A DNA stretch of 64,000 nt from Pedococcus_A sp963730585 (GTDB lineage: Bacteria > Actinomycetota > Actinomycetes > Actinomycetales > Dermatophilaceae): assembly GCA_963730585.1 (NCBI GenBank), contig CAVSSL010000006.1, forward strand, positions 387,942 through 451,941, read 5' to 3'. The first letter of the stretch is position 1. Every line of letters begins with the position of its first letter. The notes under the pieces were generated by a model. It made no database searches. It was not told where the DNA came from and saw only the letters and a program-made list of their open reading frames with translations. Shown one piece after another: positions 27,005-37,100 of the stretch. Both the position numbers and the translations under genes were made by a program.

Positions 27005-27841
27005 GTGGCCGCCCCGCCCGGTGGGCGCCTGCTCGCCGTGGCCAAGCGCGGCGCCGAGTACCTCCTCTGGGCCCGGGTCGCGGTGCAGCGCCGCGTCGAG
27101 CAGCGGCTCCAGGAGCGCGACGGTGAGGGCCGCCCCGTGCCGACGTCGGTGCCGGCGACGGGCGTGCTGCGCACCCGTGCGGAGTGGGAGAAGGCGGTCG
27201 CCGAGGCGCGCCACCTGCGCCTGCCGCTGCACCGTGACAAGCCCAAGAACTGGGACGCCCTCGGCGCGGTCGCGGCCGTGCTGACGCTGGCCGACGACGG
27301 CTCGCGCACCGCCCGGGTCATGGACGCCGGCAGCGCGCGGTACTCCCCGGTGCTTCCGTGGCTGCGGCTCTACGGCCTCGGCACCGAGCCCGCCTCCTTG
27401 CTCGGGATCAACCTCGAGTTCGGCGAGCCGACCCACCGCGACGGCGTCGAGTTCCGCTACGGCGACGTCACCGCGACCGGCCTGCCCGACGGCTCGCTCG
27501 ACGCGGTGACCTGCATGTCCGTCATCGAGCACGGGGTGCCCGTCGAGCCGTTCCTGGCCGAGACGGCCCGCGTGCTGCGCCCCGGAGGGGTGCTCTGCCT
27601 CTCCACCGACTACGACCAGAGCCCGCCCGACACGGCCGGCCACACGGCATACGGCACTCAGGTGCGCATCTTCGACCCGGCGCAGATCAGGGACCTGGTG
27701 GCGGCGGCCGACCGGGTGGGCCTCGAGCTCGTCGGCGACGTGTCCACCCCCGAGGCGCTGGCCCACAGCGAGCGGCCGGTGCACTGGGAGCGGCTCGGGC
27801 TCGACTACACCTTCATCCTGCTGACCTTCCGGCGGCGCTAG
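27005..27841 (+). CDS. Class I SAM-dependent methyltransferase
   Basis: A 278-residue methyltransferase. 'ARVMDAGSARYSPVLPWL' forms the first SAM-binding strand and loop, 'GDVTATGLPDGSLDAVTCMSVIEHG' follows in the family order (acidic strand, then the 'IEHG' helix), and 'VLRPGGVLCLSTDY' is the classical fourth strand. GTG 27005 gives an intact frame, but ATG 26937, with a better Shine-Dalgarno, opens 'TSPENLPDTDGATAGGQD' in another frame that meets this one near 27005, so a missing base is possible. It is the last gene of the glycan operon and probably methylates its sugar product (inference). Confidence 0.82.
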   Translation: MAAPPGGRLLAVAKRGAEYLLWARVAVQRRVEQRLQERDGEGRPVPTSVPATGVLRTRAEWEKAVAEARHLRLPLHRDKPKNWDALGAVAAVLTLADDGSRTARVMDAGSARYSPVLPWLRLYGLGTEPASLLGINLEFGEPTHRDGVEFRYGDVTATGLPDGSLDAVTCMSVIEHGVPVEPFLAETARVLRPGGVLCLSTDYDQSPPDTAGHTAYGTQVRIFDPAQIRDLVAAADRVGLELVGDVSTPEALAHSERPVHWERLGLDYTFILLTFRRR

Positions 27842-27866
27842 CGGGTCGACCGGCCGGTTGCGGGCG

Positions 27867-27883
27867 CGGGTTCGGCGAACCCG
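27867..27883 (+). terminator. Short hairpin after the glycan operon
   Basis: CGGGTTC-GGC-GAACCCG (7-bp stem) lies 26 bp after the methyltransferase stop. No T-run follows, so this is only a possible terminator. Confidence 0.35.
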
Positions 27884-27961
27884 TCGCCTACCCGCCAGGG
27901 CGACCAACCCAGCGCCCGTCGCCCTTGCCCCCCGGGCCACCGGACCCGAGGAAGGACCCCG

Positions 27962-28561
27962 ATGATCGCCGCGCAGTACGAGATCACCCTCCCCGCCGAC
28001 TACGACATGCGGGTCATCCACCGCCGCATCGCCGAACGCGGCCATGCCCTCGACGACCGCGCCGGCCTCGGGCTCAAGGCCTACCTCGTCCGCGACGTCG
28101 CCGACGGGTCGCCCGTCAACGCCTACGCACCCTTCTACCTCTGGACCGACCCCGACGCCCTCGCCGCCTTCCACTGGAAGGGCCAGGGCTTCGCCGGCAT
28201 CGTCCGCGACTTCGGTCGACCTGTCGTGCGGACCTGGATCGGCGGTGGCTTCACCCGGGGCGACGCCTTCGCCGAGACGCCCCTGTGGGCCACCACGCTG
28301 GTCCTGCCCTTCGGGCCCGACTCGGACCCTGCGGACGACGCCACCTCCGTCGCCGAGCGGGCGACTCGGCTGGCCGAGCAGCCCGGCACCCACAGCGTCG
28401 CCTGGGCAGTGGACCCCACGCGCTGGGAGGCGGTCATCCTGCGGCTGGCGACCACGCCACCACGCGCTGGCGACGACGGCACGGCATACCGGGTTGGGCA
28501 CCTGTCGGCACCGGAGATGACGGCCCTCGGCCGGCCGCGCGAGGACGCCGTCACCCGCTGA
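27962..28561 (+). CDS. DUF4865 family protein
   Basis: A 199-residue cytosolic protein preceded by AGGAAGGA at a good distance. 'ITLPADYDMRVIHRRIAERGH', 'GLGLKAYLVRD' and 'NAYAPFYLWTDPDAL' follow the DUF4865 family (from memory), whose function is not known; these small proteins often lie near regulators or oxidoreductases. No partner is evident here. It ends at a strong hairpin. Confidence 0.75.
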   Translation: MIAAQYEITLPADYDMRVIHRRIAERGHALDDRAGLGLKAYLVRDVADGSPVNAYAPFYLWTDPDALAAFHWKGQGFAGIVRDFGRPVVRTWIGGGFTRGDAFAETPLWATTLVLPFGPDSDPADDATSVAERATRLAEQPGTHSVAWAVDPTRWEAVILRLATTPPRAGDDGTAYRVGHLSAPEMTALGRPREDAVTR

Positions 28562-28576
28562 GCGGGGAGGTGCAGA

Positions 28577-28615
28577 CGACGGCGCCGGCAGCCACAGGGG
28601 CTGCCGGCGCCGTCG
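28577..28615. terminator. Strong hairpin terminator between convergent genes
   Basis: A 17-bp perfect stem (28577-28593 with 28599-28615) and 5-nt loop stands between the DUF4865 gene and the end of the convergent DUF3105 gene, so it probably ends both transcripts. Confidence 0.8.
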
Positions 28616-28635
28616 CGTCGGTGGTGCGGGGCGGG

Positions 28636-29340
28636 TCAGGCCGCGCCCGGCTCCTGGGTGTCGCTCGCCGGGTACTTCTTGACGAAGTCGACGATGACCT
28701 CGCCGGAGAGGTCGCCGCAGAGCTGGCGGTGACCGGCGTCCTTGGCCCAGTGCGCCAGGGCGAAGGGCTTGCCCTTCGGGAAGGCGCCGCGGGAGCTGTC
28801 CCACTCGACGACGAGGAACTTGTCGCGCGACTCGCTCTGCTTGTTGGCCTGCTCGGCGATGTCGCGGAGCAGCTGCTCCTTGCCCTTGGTCTGGGTGCTG
28901 TCGTACCAGAGGACCGTGTAGCCGTGCTCGAGGTTGTGGACCAGCGTCTCGACCTCGGGGCGGTCGGCGGCGGTGTAGAACTTCCGCTCGCTGACCGCGG
29001 GCGCGGCGAAGTGCGGGCCGTGCGACGGGGGCACGGTGTCGTACTTGACGCTGGTCTCGTCGGGCTTCGGGGTGCCGGGGCCGACGTGCTCGCCCTGGCC
29101 GCCGCCGGTGTCGGTGGTGACGGCGTCGCACGAGGCGGCCGAGGCGGCCACACCGAGGCCGGGCAGCTGCTGCGACTTGGCGTCGTTGATGGCGAAGGCC
29201 ACGACGCCGCCGAGCCCGGCGAGGAGCACGAGGCAGCCGATGACGATGCCGACGACGACCCTCTTCTCCTTGGCCTTCTGTGCCTTCTGGACCTCTGCCA
29301 GCCGCGCCTTGCGGTCCTGGCTCGACTTCTTGTTGCTCAC
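28636..29340 (-). CDS. DUF3105 membrane-anchored protein
   Basis: A 234-residue protein with a lysine-rich cytosolic start, one membrane helix (about residues 29-50) and an outside domain. 'PSHGPHFAAPAVSERKFYT' and 'VHNLEHGYTVLWYD' carry the conserved histidines of DUF3105, a family of unknown function found widely in actinobacteria. The cysteines in 'ASCDAV' and 'HRQLCGD' could form a disulfide. Nothing around it suggests a partner. Confidence 0.82.
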   Translation of the reverse strand: MSNKKSSQDRKARLAEVQKAQKAKEKRVVVGIVIGCLVLLAGLGGVVAFAINDAKSQQLPGLGVAASAASCDAVTTDTGGGQGEHVGPGTPKPDETSVKYDTVPPSHGPHFAAPAVSERKFYTAADRPEVETLVHNLEHGYTVLWYDSTQTKGKEQLLRDIAEQANKQSESRDKFLVVEWDSSRGAFPKGKPFALAHWAKDAGHRQLCGDLSGEVIVDFVKKYPASDTQEPGAA

Positions 29341-29463
29341 GGGTTCCTCGCGTTCGGGGGACTGGTGAAGTTCGCGCGCAGTCTACGGGTGGCGCTTGTG
29401 GGAGTCGGGCTCCTGGGGTGGGCACCCTGCGCCCTCGTCGGTGCAACGGGTCAGACTGTCGTT

Positions 29464-30451
29464 GTGTCCCCGACGTCCCGCCGCGCTGCCGACGCCACGG
29501 CACACGACGCGCCCGCCGAGGAGGCGCCGGCGCGGGAGCGGGTGTGGAGGCCGCGGCGGCCGGTGTCGCTCGGCGCGATCCTCACGATCTTCCGCCGGGG
29601 GAGCGGCGACCCGACGTTCCAGGCCGACCGCGGGCAGGGTTGGTGGCTGGGCCTGCCGACCACGCTCGGGCCCGCGACGCTGCACCTGCAGGCGCGCCCC
29701 GTCGACGACGAGGTGGTGGCCACCGCGTGGGGGCCGGGCGCCGAGTGGGTGCTCGAGCAGGTGCCCGCGCTGCTCGGTGACGGTGACGACGCCGACGGGT
29801 TCGTGGCGCACCACCCGCAGGTGGCCCAGGCCAGGGCCCGGTATGCCGGGTGGCACGTGCCGCGGTCAGGGCCTGGTGATGCACGCGCTCGTGCCCGCGG
29901 TCATCGAGCAGAAGGTGACCGGGCAGGAGGCCTTCTCGGGGCAGCGGGTGCTGGTGCGGAAGTTCGGCCGGCCCGCGCCGGGCCCGGGCGCCGCCCGAGG
30001 GCTCTGGGTCCCGCCGGACGCGAAGGCCTGGGCCTCCATCCCGTCGTGGGAGTGGCTGCGGGCCAGTGTCGACGGCGCCCGCTCGGGCACGGCCGTGCGC
30101 GCGGCCCAGCGTGCCGGACGGCTGGAGGAGGCCGCCTCGCTCGACCTGGCCGAGGCCCACCGGCGGATGCGGTCGATCCCGGGCATCGGCGTCTGGACCG
30201 CCGCCGAGGTGGCCCAGCGCGCGCTCGGCGACCCCGACTCGGTGAGCTTCGGCGACTACCACGTGGCGAAGAACATCACGTGGGCGCTCACCGGCGAGGC
30301 CCTCGACGACGACGCCTGCGCCGAGCTGCTCGAGCCGTACGCCGGGCACCGCTACCGCGTCCAGCGGCTGCTCGAGCTCGACGGCACGGTGCGCCCGCGC
30401 CGGGGCCCGCGCATGGCACCGCGCCGCCACCTGCCGGCCCGCCCCCGCTGA
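29464..30451 (+). CDS. DNA-3-methyladenine glycosylase 2 (AlkA-like), one frame break
   Basis: About 328 residues once a surplus base near 29871 is removed. The first frame, from GTG 29464, carries 'RVWRPRRPVSLGAILTIFRRG' in parts and ends at 'RYAGWHVPRSG'; the second resumes 'LVMHALVPAVIEQKVTGQEA' without loss of homology. The helix-hairpin-helix is 'IPGIGVWTAAEVAQRALG', and the catalytic aspartate of the HhH-GPD fold falls in 'SVSFGDYHVAK'. It should remove alkylated bases in base-excision repair. The break lies inside a conserved core, which argues for a sequence error. Confidence 0.82.
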
Positions 30452-30460
30452 CCCGCGCCC

Positions 30461-30511
30461 TGCAGCAACCTCTGCTAGCACGAGTTGCTGCCGGAGGGGC
30501 AGGTTGCTGCA
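30461..30511. repeat. 11-bp inverted repeat in intergenic space
   Basis: TGCAGCAACCT (30461-30471) pairs exactly with AGGTTGCTGCA (30501-30511) around a 29-nt loop that holds another GTTGCTGC. It lies just after the glycosylase gene and before the end of the convergent nuclease gene. It may be a terminator or a protein-binding site. Confidence 0.4.
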
Positions 30512-30572
30512 TGACCCTGCGGCATCACCCTCTGCTGAGTCACGCACGGTCCCGGCCTGTTGCCGGGGTAGG

Positions 30573-31467
30573 TCAACGCTTGGAGGGACGCCAGCCGGCA
30601 TCGAGCGCGTCGGACTCGGAGCAGAACCAGCGCTCACCCTTGGACTCGCTGATCTTCGTCACCTCGTAGTAGGCACCGCCGGGCACGTGGTAGATCTTCT
30701 CGCCGTCGCTGGCGATGTTGCCCTTGATCAGGCACGACGTCGGAGCAGCCGCCGGCTGCGACGGTGCCGGAGCGTTCGGCGAGGTGCCGGAGCAACCGCG
30801 CAACGCACCCGCTGCTCCAGATGCCGCGGTGGGCGGACTTCGCTGCGCTCTGCGCCCTCAGGTGCGCGGCCTGGCCGGCGTAGGCCCTGTCGTACGTGTA
30901 CTCCCGGCCGAAGCCTCCGGCGATGAGCATCTCGGCGACCGAACGGCCGTCGGCGAGCCGGACGTGCCGCAGCAGTCGCCCGTACCGGTCGCGGTTGTCC
31001 TGCGTCGGGTCTGCGACCAGCTTGACCTGCTTGCTCTGCACGAGGCTCTGCATCTTGCTCGCTGCCTGCTGCGCGTAGCAGTCGTGCGAGGCCAGCTCTG
31101 GCGTGTCGATGCCGATGACCCGGATGCGTTCGGTGGTGCCGCCCAGCCGCACCTTGATCGTGTCGCCGTCGGTGACGCCGACCACCGCGACGAGTCCGGA
31201 GGCAGCTCCGGCGTCTTGGAGCGGGCTGGTCGCCTTGGGTGCGGGGGCTGGAGTGGTCTTTCGCAGCGGTCGGCTTCTGGGACGAGGGCTCGAGCCGCGG
31301 GGGGCGCCGTCCTGCTGGCGGCCTGCGCGATCGGCCGTGCCGCCGCGGTCGCCTGCGATCCCGGACCGTCCGCCTCGGGCGTGCATCCGGTTGCCAGGAC
31401 CCACCGCGAGGGCACCTGCCAGGGCGGTGGCCGCCAGTCGTCGTCGGGCGGACAGCGGGGAAGACAT
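30573..31467 (-). pseudogene. Thermonuclease-family lipoprotein, several frame breaks
   Basis: Pieces in different frames assemble into one secreted nuclease of about 295 residues. From ATG 31467: 'SSPLSARRRLAATALAGALAV', then a lipobox 'LATGC' in a second frame, then 'SSQKPTAAK' in a third, then the SNase domain 'VVGVTDGDTIKVRLGGTTE', 'GIDTPELASHDCY', 'DNRDRYGRLLRHVRL' and 'HRGIWSSGC'. A further break near 30810 leads to a C-terminal 'NIASDGEKIYHVPGGAYY' and 'GERWFCSESDALDAGW' segment, an excalibur-like tail. The key Asp and Arg of staphylococcal-type nucleases are present. At least four breaks in 900 bp mean either poor sequence or real decay. Confidence 0.7.
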
Positions 31468-31533
31468 CGGTTGCGCTCCTTGGTTGCGGACTGTCCGTGA
31501 CCGTACGTCGGCCAGCCGCGGCCCCGTGGCCCA

Positions 31534-32674
31534 TCACGGCAAAGGTGGCCGAACGGCCCACCCGCCACTCAGCGCGTCGCGTTCGACGAGCCTGCAGCGT
31601 TGCGTCGTGTGCACCAGGTGGCGACGCCAGCTCGGCGCGCAGGCCCTCGCCCCACAGCGCGACCTCCAGGCGGGCGACGGCCCGGCCCAGCTCGAAGGGG
31701 TCGTCCGCGGTGACCCTCACGTCGTGCGCGCCGGCGTCGACCCCGACGTCCGGCAGGCCGTGCAGGGCCACCCGCACAGCCCGTCCGATCCTGTCGGCCA
31801 ACGGTTCTGGGTGCACCGCCGGTATGCCGCAGTCGACCGCTTCGGGGGAGCCGGGCTCGATGCCCAGGCTGGCGCGCACGGCTTCGGCGTGTCCGTAGCC
31901 GAACCAGTCCTCCCGTCCGGTCCGCACGAGACCCGCAGCACCTTCGCCGTCCTCCTCGACAACCCACTCACCGGCCCCGCGGACCAGTGCCGCAGGAACC
32001 CCGTCGGCCTTGCCCTTCACCAGGTCGGCTGCGGCGGCCAGCTCGTCGGCCAGCGCCCGCGCGGTGACGGACAGGGGCCGGCCGTCGGCGTCGGTCCCGC
32101 CACGCAGGTCGTCCAGGACCTGCACCCCCGCAGCCCCGAGCGCGAAGTCGACCTGCCCCGCCCGCCACGGACGGCCGGCCGTGTCGCTGAGCACCACGCC
32201 GAGCCGCCGGCACCCGGACCCGGCGACCAGGGCGGCACGAAGGGAGCGGGCCGAGGCGTCGGGGTCGGCAGGCAGCAGCAGGAGGCCGTCGGTGCCGCCG
32301 GTGTTGGAGGCGTCGACACCCGCCGCTGCCATGACGGGGCCGGCGACGGAGTGCACGATCCGGGTCACCCGGTCACCCGAACGCCGCTCGGCCACGACCC
32401 GTCGGGTCTGACCGTCGATGACGGCCTCCCGGTCGGCGCCGGCGTCGGCCCACAGGCCCAGCGCCTTCGAGACGACCTTGCTGGAGACGACGAGCACGTC
32501 ACCGTCGGCCAGGCGCTCACCGCTCCGCTCCACGGCGGCCAGGAGCAGCGCGGCGAGGTCCGCGCCCGCCGGCACCTCCGGCATACCGGTCAGCGGAACG
32601 ACGACGAGCGCTGCCGCTGAACGGTGCCCCGCTGGGTGGGGCACCGGTGAGGCGGGCTCAGGGAGGGGGTCCAC
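31534..32674 (-). CDS. cofE: Coenzyme F420-0:L-glutamate ligase, C-terminus uncertain
   Basis: The enzyme that adds glutamate to F420-0. GTG 32674 lies 2 bp after the fbiA stop. 'DVLVVSSKVVSKALG', 'GVVLSDTAGRPWRAGQVDFALG' and 'GGTDADGRP' are CofE/FbiB ligase motifs. After the ligase domain about 110 residues follow ('YGHAEAVRASLGIE', 'HDVRVTADDPFELGRAVARLEVALW'), but no full nitroreductase domain as in mycobacterial FbiB. The frame stays open far past the expected end, so a surplus base near 31627 is inferred. The stop at 31534 fits a single +1 error; a stop at 31569 in the third frame is the alternative. Confidence 0.75.
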
Positions 32675-32676
32675 GC

Positions 32677-33654
32677 TCAGCGCTGCTTGAGCTCGAGGGC
32701 CAGGTCGAGCGCGGCGCCGGCGATGTCGGCGGTGGCGTCGACGTCGGTCATGAGCAGCGGTCGGCCACGCACCGCCAGTCGCGGCTGGCCCGTGAAGGCG
32801 GCCTCGTCGTCCGGCGCCACCAGCCAGCCGTCGAGGAAGTCGGCGTAGAGCCCGGCCACAGCCGTGGTCGTTGACTCGAGGCCGATGGCCTGCAGGCAGG
32901 CGTCGGCGTGGCCGCGCACGGGGGCGCCGGAGATCAGCGGCGAGACGCCGACGACCGGCGCACTGGTGCCGCGCAGCGCGTCCCGCACCCCAGGCACGCC
33001 GAGGATGATGCCGATCGAGACGACCGGGTTGCTCGGCGGCAGCAGCACCACGTCGGCCTGGCGGATCGCGTCGAGCACGCCCGGGGCGGCGGTGGCCTGG
33101 TCCATGCCGACGGCCACGAACCGGCTCGCCGGCACGCCCGCCTGCATCCGCACCCACCACTCCTGGAAGTGCACCGCGCGCGGCCCCTCGCCCTCGTCGA
33201 CCACGACGTGGGTCTCGACGGGGGAGTCGGTCATCGGCAGCAGCGTCACACCCTGCTGCGGCAGCCCCCACCGGTCGGCGAGCCGCGCGGTCACCTCCGA
33301 CAGCGACAGCCCCTGGCCGAGCCACTGGGAGCGCACGACGTGGGTGCCGAAGTCCTGGTCGCCGAGGTGGAACCACTGGGGCACCGCGCCGTATGCCGCG
33401 AGCTCACCTTGCACGCGGAACGTCTCGTCCGCGCGGCCCCAGCCCTGCCCCTCGTGCACCCCGCCGCCGAGGGTGTAGAGGAGGGTGTCGAGGTCGGGAC
33501 AGACCCGCAGGCCGAACAGCGTGATGTCGTCGCCGGTGTTGCCGATGACGGTCACGGTGCTGTCCGCGAGGTCCGGCGTCCGGTCGAGGTGGGCCCGCAG
33601 GCCGCGGAGGAACCGAGCCCCTCCGACGCCGCCTGCCAGTGCGGTGATGCGCAT
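32677..33654 (-). CDS. fbiA: 2-phospho-L-lactate transferase (CofD/FbiA)
   Basis: A 325-residue enzyme that joins the phospho-lactyl or phosphoenolpyruvyl unit to the deazaflavin Fo, giving F420-0 or its dehydro form. 'LAGGVGGARFLRGL' at the N-terminus, 'VIGNTGDDITLFGLRVCPDLDT' in parts, and 'LLPPSNPVVSIGIILGVPG' are family signatures. ATG 33654 begins exactly at 'MRITALAGG'. It forms a two-gene operon with the ligase downstream; the same pair lies beside whiB2 in Mycobacterium tuberculosis. Confidence 0.93.
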   Translation of the reverse strand: MRITALAGGVGGARFLRGLRAHLDRTPDLADSTVTVIGNTGDDITLFGLRVCPDLDTLLYTLGGGVHEGQGWGRADETFRVQGELAAYGAVPQWFHLGDQDFGTHVVRSQWLGQGLSLSEVTARLADRWGLPQQGVTLLPMTDSPVETHVVVDEGEGPRAVHFQEWWVRMQAGVPASRFVAVGMDQATAAPGVLDAIRQADVVLLPPSNPVVSIGIILGVPGVRDALRGTSAPVVGVSPLISGAPVRGHADACLQAIGLESTTTAVAGLYADFLDGWLVAPDDEAAFTGQPRLAVRGRPLLMTDVDATADIAGAALDLALELKQR

Positions 33655-33759
33655 GGCGGTCAGTGTCTCAGGGCAGCACGGACGGCCCGCACCCGGTGTG
33701 CGTCGAGACGGGCGCTCACTAACACCCCTGGGCCGGACGGGCAAATATCAGAGTTCCGC

Positions 33760-33789
33760 TTGACGAACCACGTATGACACGCGTGTAAT
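33760..33789 (+). promoter_or_regulatory. Probable whiB promoter
   Basis: TTGACG at 33760-33765 and TGTAAT at 33784-33789, separated by 18 bp, lie in an AT-richer patch about 60 bp before the whiB start. Both hexamers are close to the sigma-70 consensus, which is rare in this GC-rich window. Confidence 0.5.
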
Positions 33790-33846
33790 TCCATCGTTGT
33801 CTCGATCACGTACGGCGGGGCAACCACCGGGTCGAGGAGGGAAGCC

Positions 33847-34110
33847 GTGCACGAACTTCAACTGGTCTCCGTCAGCAGCGCTGACGAGGCAGAGCTGTCC
33901 TGGCAGGAGCGCTCACTGTGTGCGCAGACCGACCCGGAGGCGTTCTTCCCCGAGAAGGGCGGCTCCACCCGCGAGGCCAAGAAGGTCTGCGTCGGGTGCG
34001 AGGTGCGCTCCGAGTGCCTGGAGTACGCCCTCGCCAACGACGAGCGGTTCGGCATCTGGGGTGGGCTTTCCGAGCGGGAGCGTCGCAAGCTGAAGAAGCG
34101 TGCGGTCTAG
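33847..34110 (+). CDS. whiB: WhiB-type iron-sulfur regulator (WhiB/WhiB2 clade)
   Basis: An 87-residue protein with the four cluster cysteines (25, 48, 51, 57) in the pattern C-x22-C-x2-C-x5-C, the 'FGIWGGLSERERRKLKKR' turn and basic tail, and 'CAQTDPEAFFPEKGGSTREAK', the stretch (here 21 residues less the last) typical of WhiB of Streptomyces and WhiB2/WhmD of mycobacteria. Those regulate cell division and sporulation septation together with WhiA-type partners. GTG 33847 follows a strong GAGGAGGGA. It is divergent from fbiA, as in M. tuberculosis. Confidence 0.93.
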   Translation: MHELQLVSVSSADEAELSWQERSLCAQTDPEAFFPEKGGSTREAKKVCVGCEVRSECLEYALANDERFGIWGGLSERERRKLKKRAV

Positions 34111-34146
34111 TCGCCGCCCGGCGACACCGCACCTGACGCAGAGCGC

Positions 34147-37100
34147 ATGACGCTAGCCCCAGCGCACGCCCACGCCCGCAACGGAGCTTCCGCAGCCACC
34201 GCCACGGTGACCGCGGTGCTGGTGCTCCGCAACCCCGGCCCCCGGCTCGGCGAGGTCCTCGACTCCCTCGCCCGCCAGACCCGCGCGCCGGAACGGCTGG
34301 TGGTCGTCGACCACGGGGCCGACGGCGAGGCCGTCGAGACCATCCGCGGCCACGAAGCCCTCGGCAAGGCCGTCGGTGACCTCCGCTTCACCACGGTCGC
34401 TCCCGGTGCCACCCTCGGCGCCGCGGTCCGTGCGGCGCTGGAGACCGTGCCCGGCCCGTCCGCCTGGGACCCCGTCTCGACCGACGCGACCTCTTCGCAC
34501 GACGGTGCACAATCTGGCGCGAACCAGGGTGCGCACCCGGCGCCCGAGTCGGTCGAGCACCTCTGGCTGCTGACTGACAGCTCTGCCCCGGACCCGACGG
34601 CCCTGGCCCGACTGGTCGACGCCGTGCGCCGCTCGCCCTCGGTGGGCGTGGCCGGCCCCAAGCTGGTGCGCTGGGACGACCCGCGCACGCTGGAGTCGGT
34701 CGGCATCCAGCTCACCCGGGCCGGCCGCATCATCCCCTCGCCGTGGCCGGGAGAGCCCGACCAGGGCCAGTACGACCGGCGCACCGACACCCTCGCCGTG
34801 CCGTTCGAGGGCCTGCTCGTCGAGCGCGACCTCCTCGAGGAGCTCGGCGGTCACGAGCGGGCCTTCGGCGACTTCGGCGCCGACCTCGACCTGTCGTGGC
34901 GGGCCCACCAGGCCGGCCACCGCGTGGTGGTGGTGCCCCGCGCCACCGTCCGCACCACGCCGCGCGACCGCGACGGCGCGACGTCGCGACGCAGGGCGGC
35001 CCGCCGGGTGGCGCTCACCCGGTGCTCGCTGCTCGCCGCCCCGTTCCTGGCCGTGTGGGTCGCGGTCAGCAGCCTCGTCGCCGGTCTGCTGCTGCTCGTG
35101 GCCAAGCAGCCCCGCGCCGCCTGGCGCGAGCTGTCCGACATCGGCGCCCTGCTCGACCCGTGGCGGAGCCTGGGGGCCCGCTGGCGCTCGCGCGGCACGC
35201 GCCAGCTGCGGCGGCGTGACCTCGCGGGCCTGTTCATCCACCCGCGCGCCGCGCTGCGCCACACCGCCGACCTCGTGCACGACCAGGTGGTGCTCGACCG
35301 TGGTCCGGCCGAGCGGGCGCACACCCCGGTCGAGGCCGTCGAGACCGGTCCGGTCTCCGACGAGGCGATGGACCTGCACGTGCTCTCCGCCTCGTGGGCC
35401 TCCCGTGCCGCCCGCAACCCCGGCGTCATCGCCGTGGCCGTGGCCGCCATCGTCACCCTCTTCGCCGGCCGACACCTTCCCGGTGGCTTCGCCGGTCGCC
35501 TCGAGACCGGGCTGGCCGGCGGCGAGCTGGTCGGCGTGCGCGCCGACGCCGCCACCCTGTGGCACGCCTGGCTCGACGGCTGGCACGGCGCCGCCTCCGG
35601 CCACGCCGGCGAGCAGAGCCCCTACCTCGCCGTCGTCGCCGCGCTGGCCTGGCTGGGGGAGCACCTGCCGTGGACGACGCCGGCGAGCTCGCCGGTCGGC
35701 GCGGCGGTGGCCGCGCTCGTCGGCCTGGCCTTCCCGCTCGCCACCTTCACGGCATACGTCTCGGCGCGCGTGGTGACCCGCTCGCGCTGGCCACGTGCGC
35801 TGGCCGCGCTCGCCTGGTCGAGCACCGCCGTGGTCGCCACCGCGGTCGGCGCCGGCCGGCTCGGGGGAGTGGTGGCCGCGATCCTGCTGCCCGCCGTGGC
35901 TGCCGGGTATGCCGTGGCGGCACGTCGGCGCGCCAGCGCCAGTGCGACCGCCGCCACCGCCCTCGGCGCCGCCGTGCTCGCAGCCTTCGTGCCGGCCCTG
36001 CTCGTGCTGGCCGCCGCGGCTGCGCTGCTGCTCGTCGTCTTCGGTCGCGGCACCGGCCCGCGGGTGCGCGGTCTGGCGCTCCTGCTGCTGCCGCCGGCGC
36101 TCATGGGGCCCTGGCTGCTCGAGCTCGTCGAGGCCCCCTACCGCCTGCTCTCCGGACCCGGCCTCGCCCTGTGGGGCACCGCCAGCGCACAGCCGTGGGA
36201 GATCGCCCTGGCCCACCCCGGGGGCCCGGGGTCGCACCCGGTGCTCTTCACCGCGCCGCTGGTGGTGGCCGGTCTGGCCGGGCTGCTCCGCTGCGGTGCG
36301 CGGTCGGCGGCCGCCACGTTCCTCGCCCTGCTGGCGCTGGCGGGGCTGGCGTTCGGCCTCGCCGCGCCACACCTGCACCTGGGCACGGTCCCCGAGGGCC
36401 TCGCCGGCGCCGGCGAGCCGATCACCGCCTGGCCCGGCACCGGGCTGCTCGTCTACGTGCTGGCGCTCATCGCTGCCGCCCTGCTGGGCGCCGACCGGCT
36501 GCCGGTGCGGCGCGGTGACGGTGGATGGCTCGCCGTCGCCCGCTGGCCGGTCGGCGCCGCGGTGGTCGTCGCCGTGCTCGCCAGCACCGGTTGGACCGCC
36601 TGGAAGGCCGTCGGCACCGAGCTGTCGGCGTGGAACGACCCGCGCCCGGCAGTCGCCATCGACCAGGCCGAGAGCGAGCTGTCGAACCGGATGCTGCTGC
36701 TCGAGCCCGACGGCGACCAGGTGCGCTACCAGCTGCTCGGCCGCGAGGTCACCGGTGTCGCCCGCGACCTGCCGCTGACCGCCGCCCAACAGCCCGACCG
36801 GGCCGCGGTCGCCGAGGCGGTCGGCCGGCTCTTCGAGCAGGGTGGCTCGCCCGACGCGGCCGAGCCCGCCGCCGCCCTCGCCGCCCACGCGGTGGGCTTC
36901 GTGGGCCTGCGCGCCGAGGACACCGACCCCGCCATCCGCACGCTCGACGCCACCGCGGGCCTCTCCCGGCTCGGTGCGCACGACGGCGTGCTCTTCTGGC
37001 GGGTGCTTCCGGACAAGGCGGCCGAGGGCACCCTGGCCCCATCGCGAGCCAGGCTGGTCGACGCCAAGGGCGTCGCCCGCGACGTCGCCGTGCGCGGCGA

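Noticed and set aside
26030..29503. A 1157-codon open frame on the minus strand
   Set aside because: It lies opposite several clear genes and its protein is low-complexity Arg/Gly/His/Gln, the usual antisense shadow in GC-rich DNA.
30728..33376. An 882-codon frame spanning nuclease, cofE and part of fbiA
   Set aside because: Only the cofE part has family motifs; the rest is shadow coding joined by a frame break.
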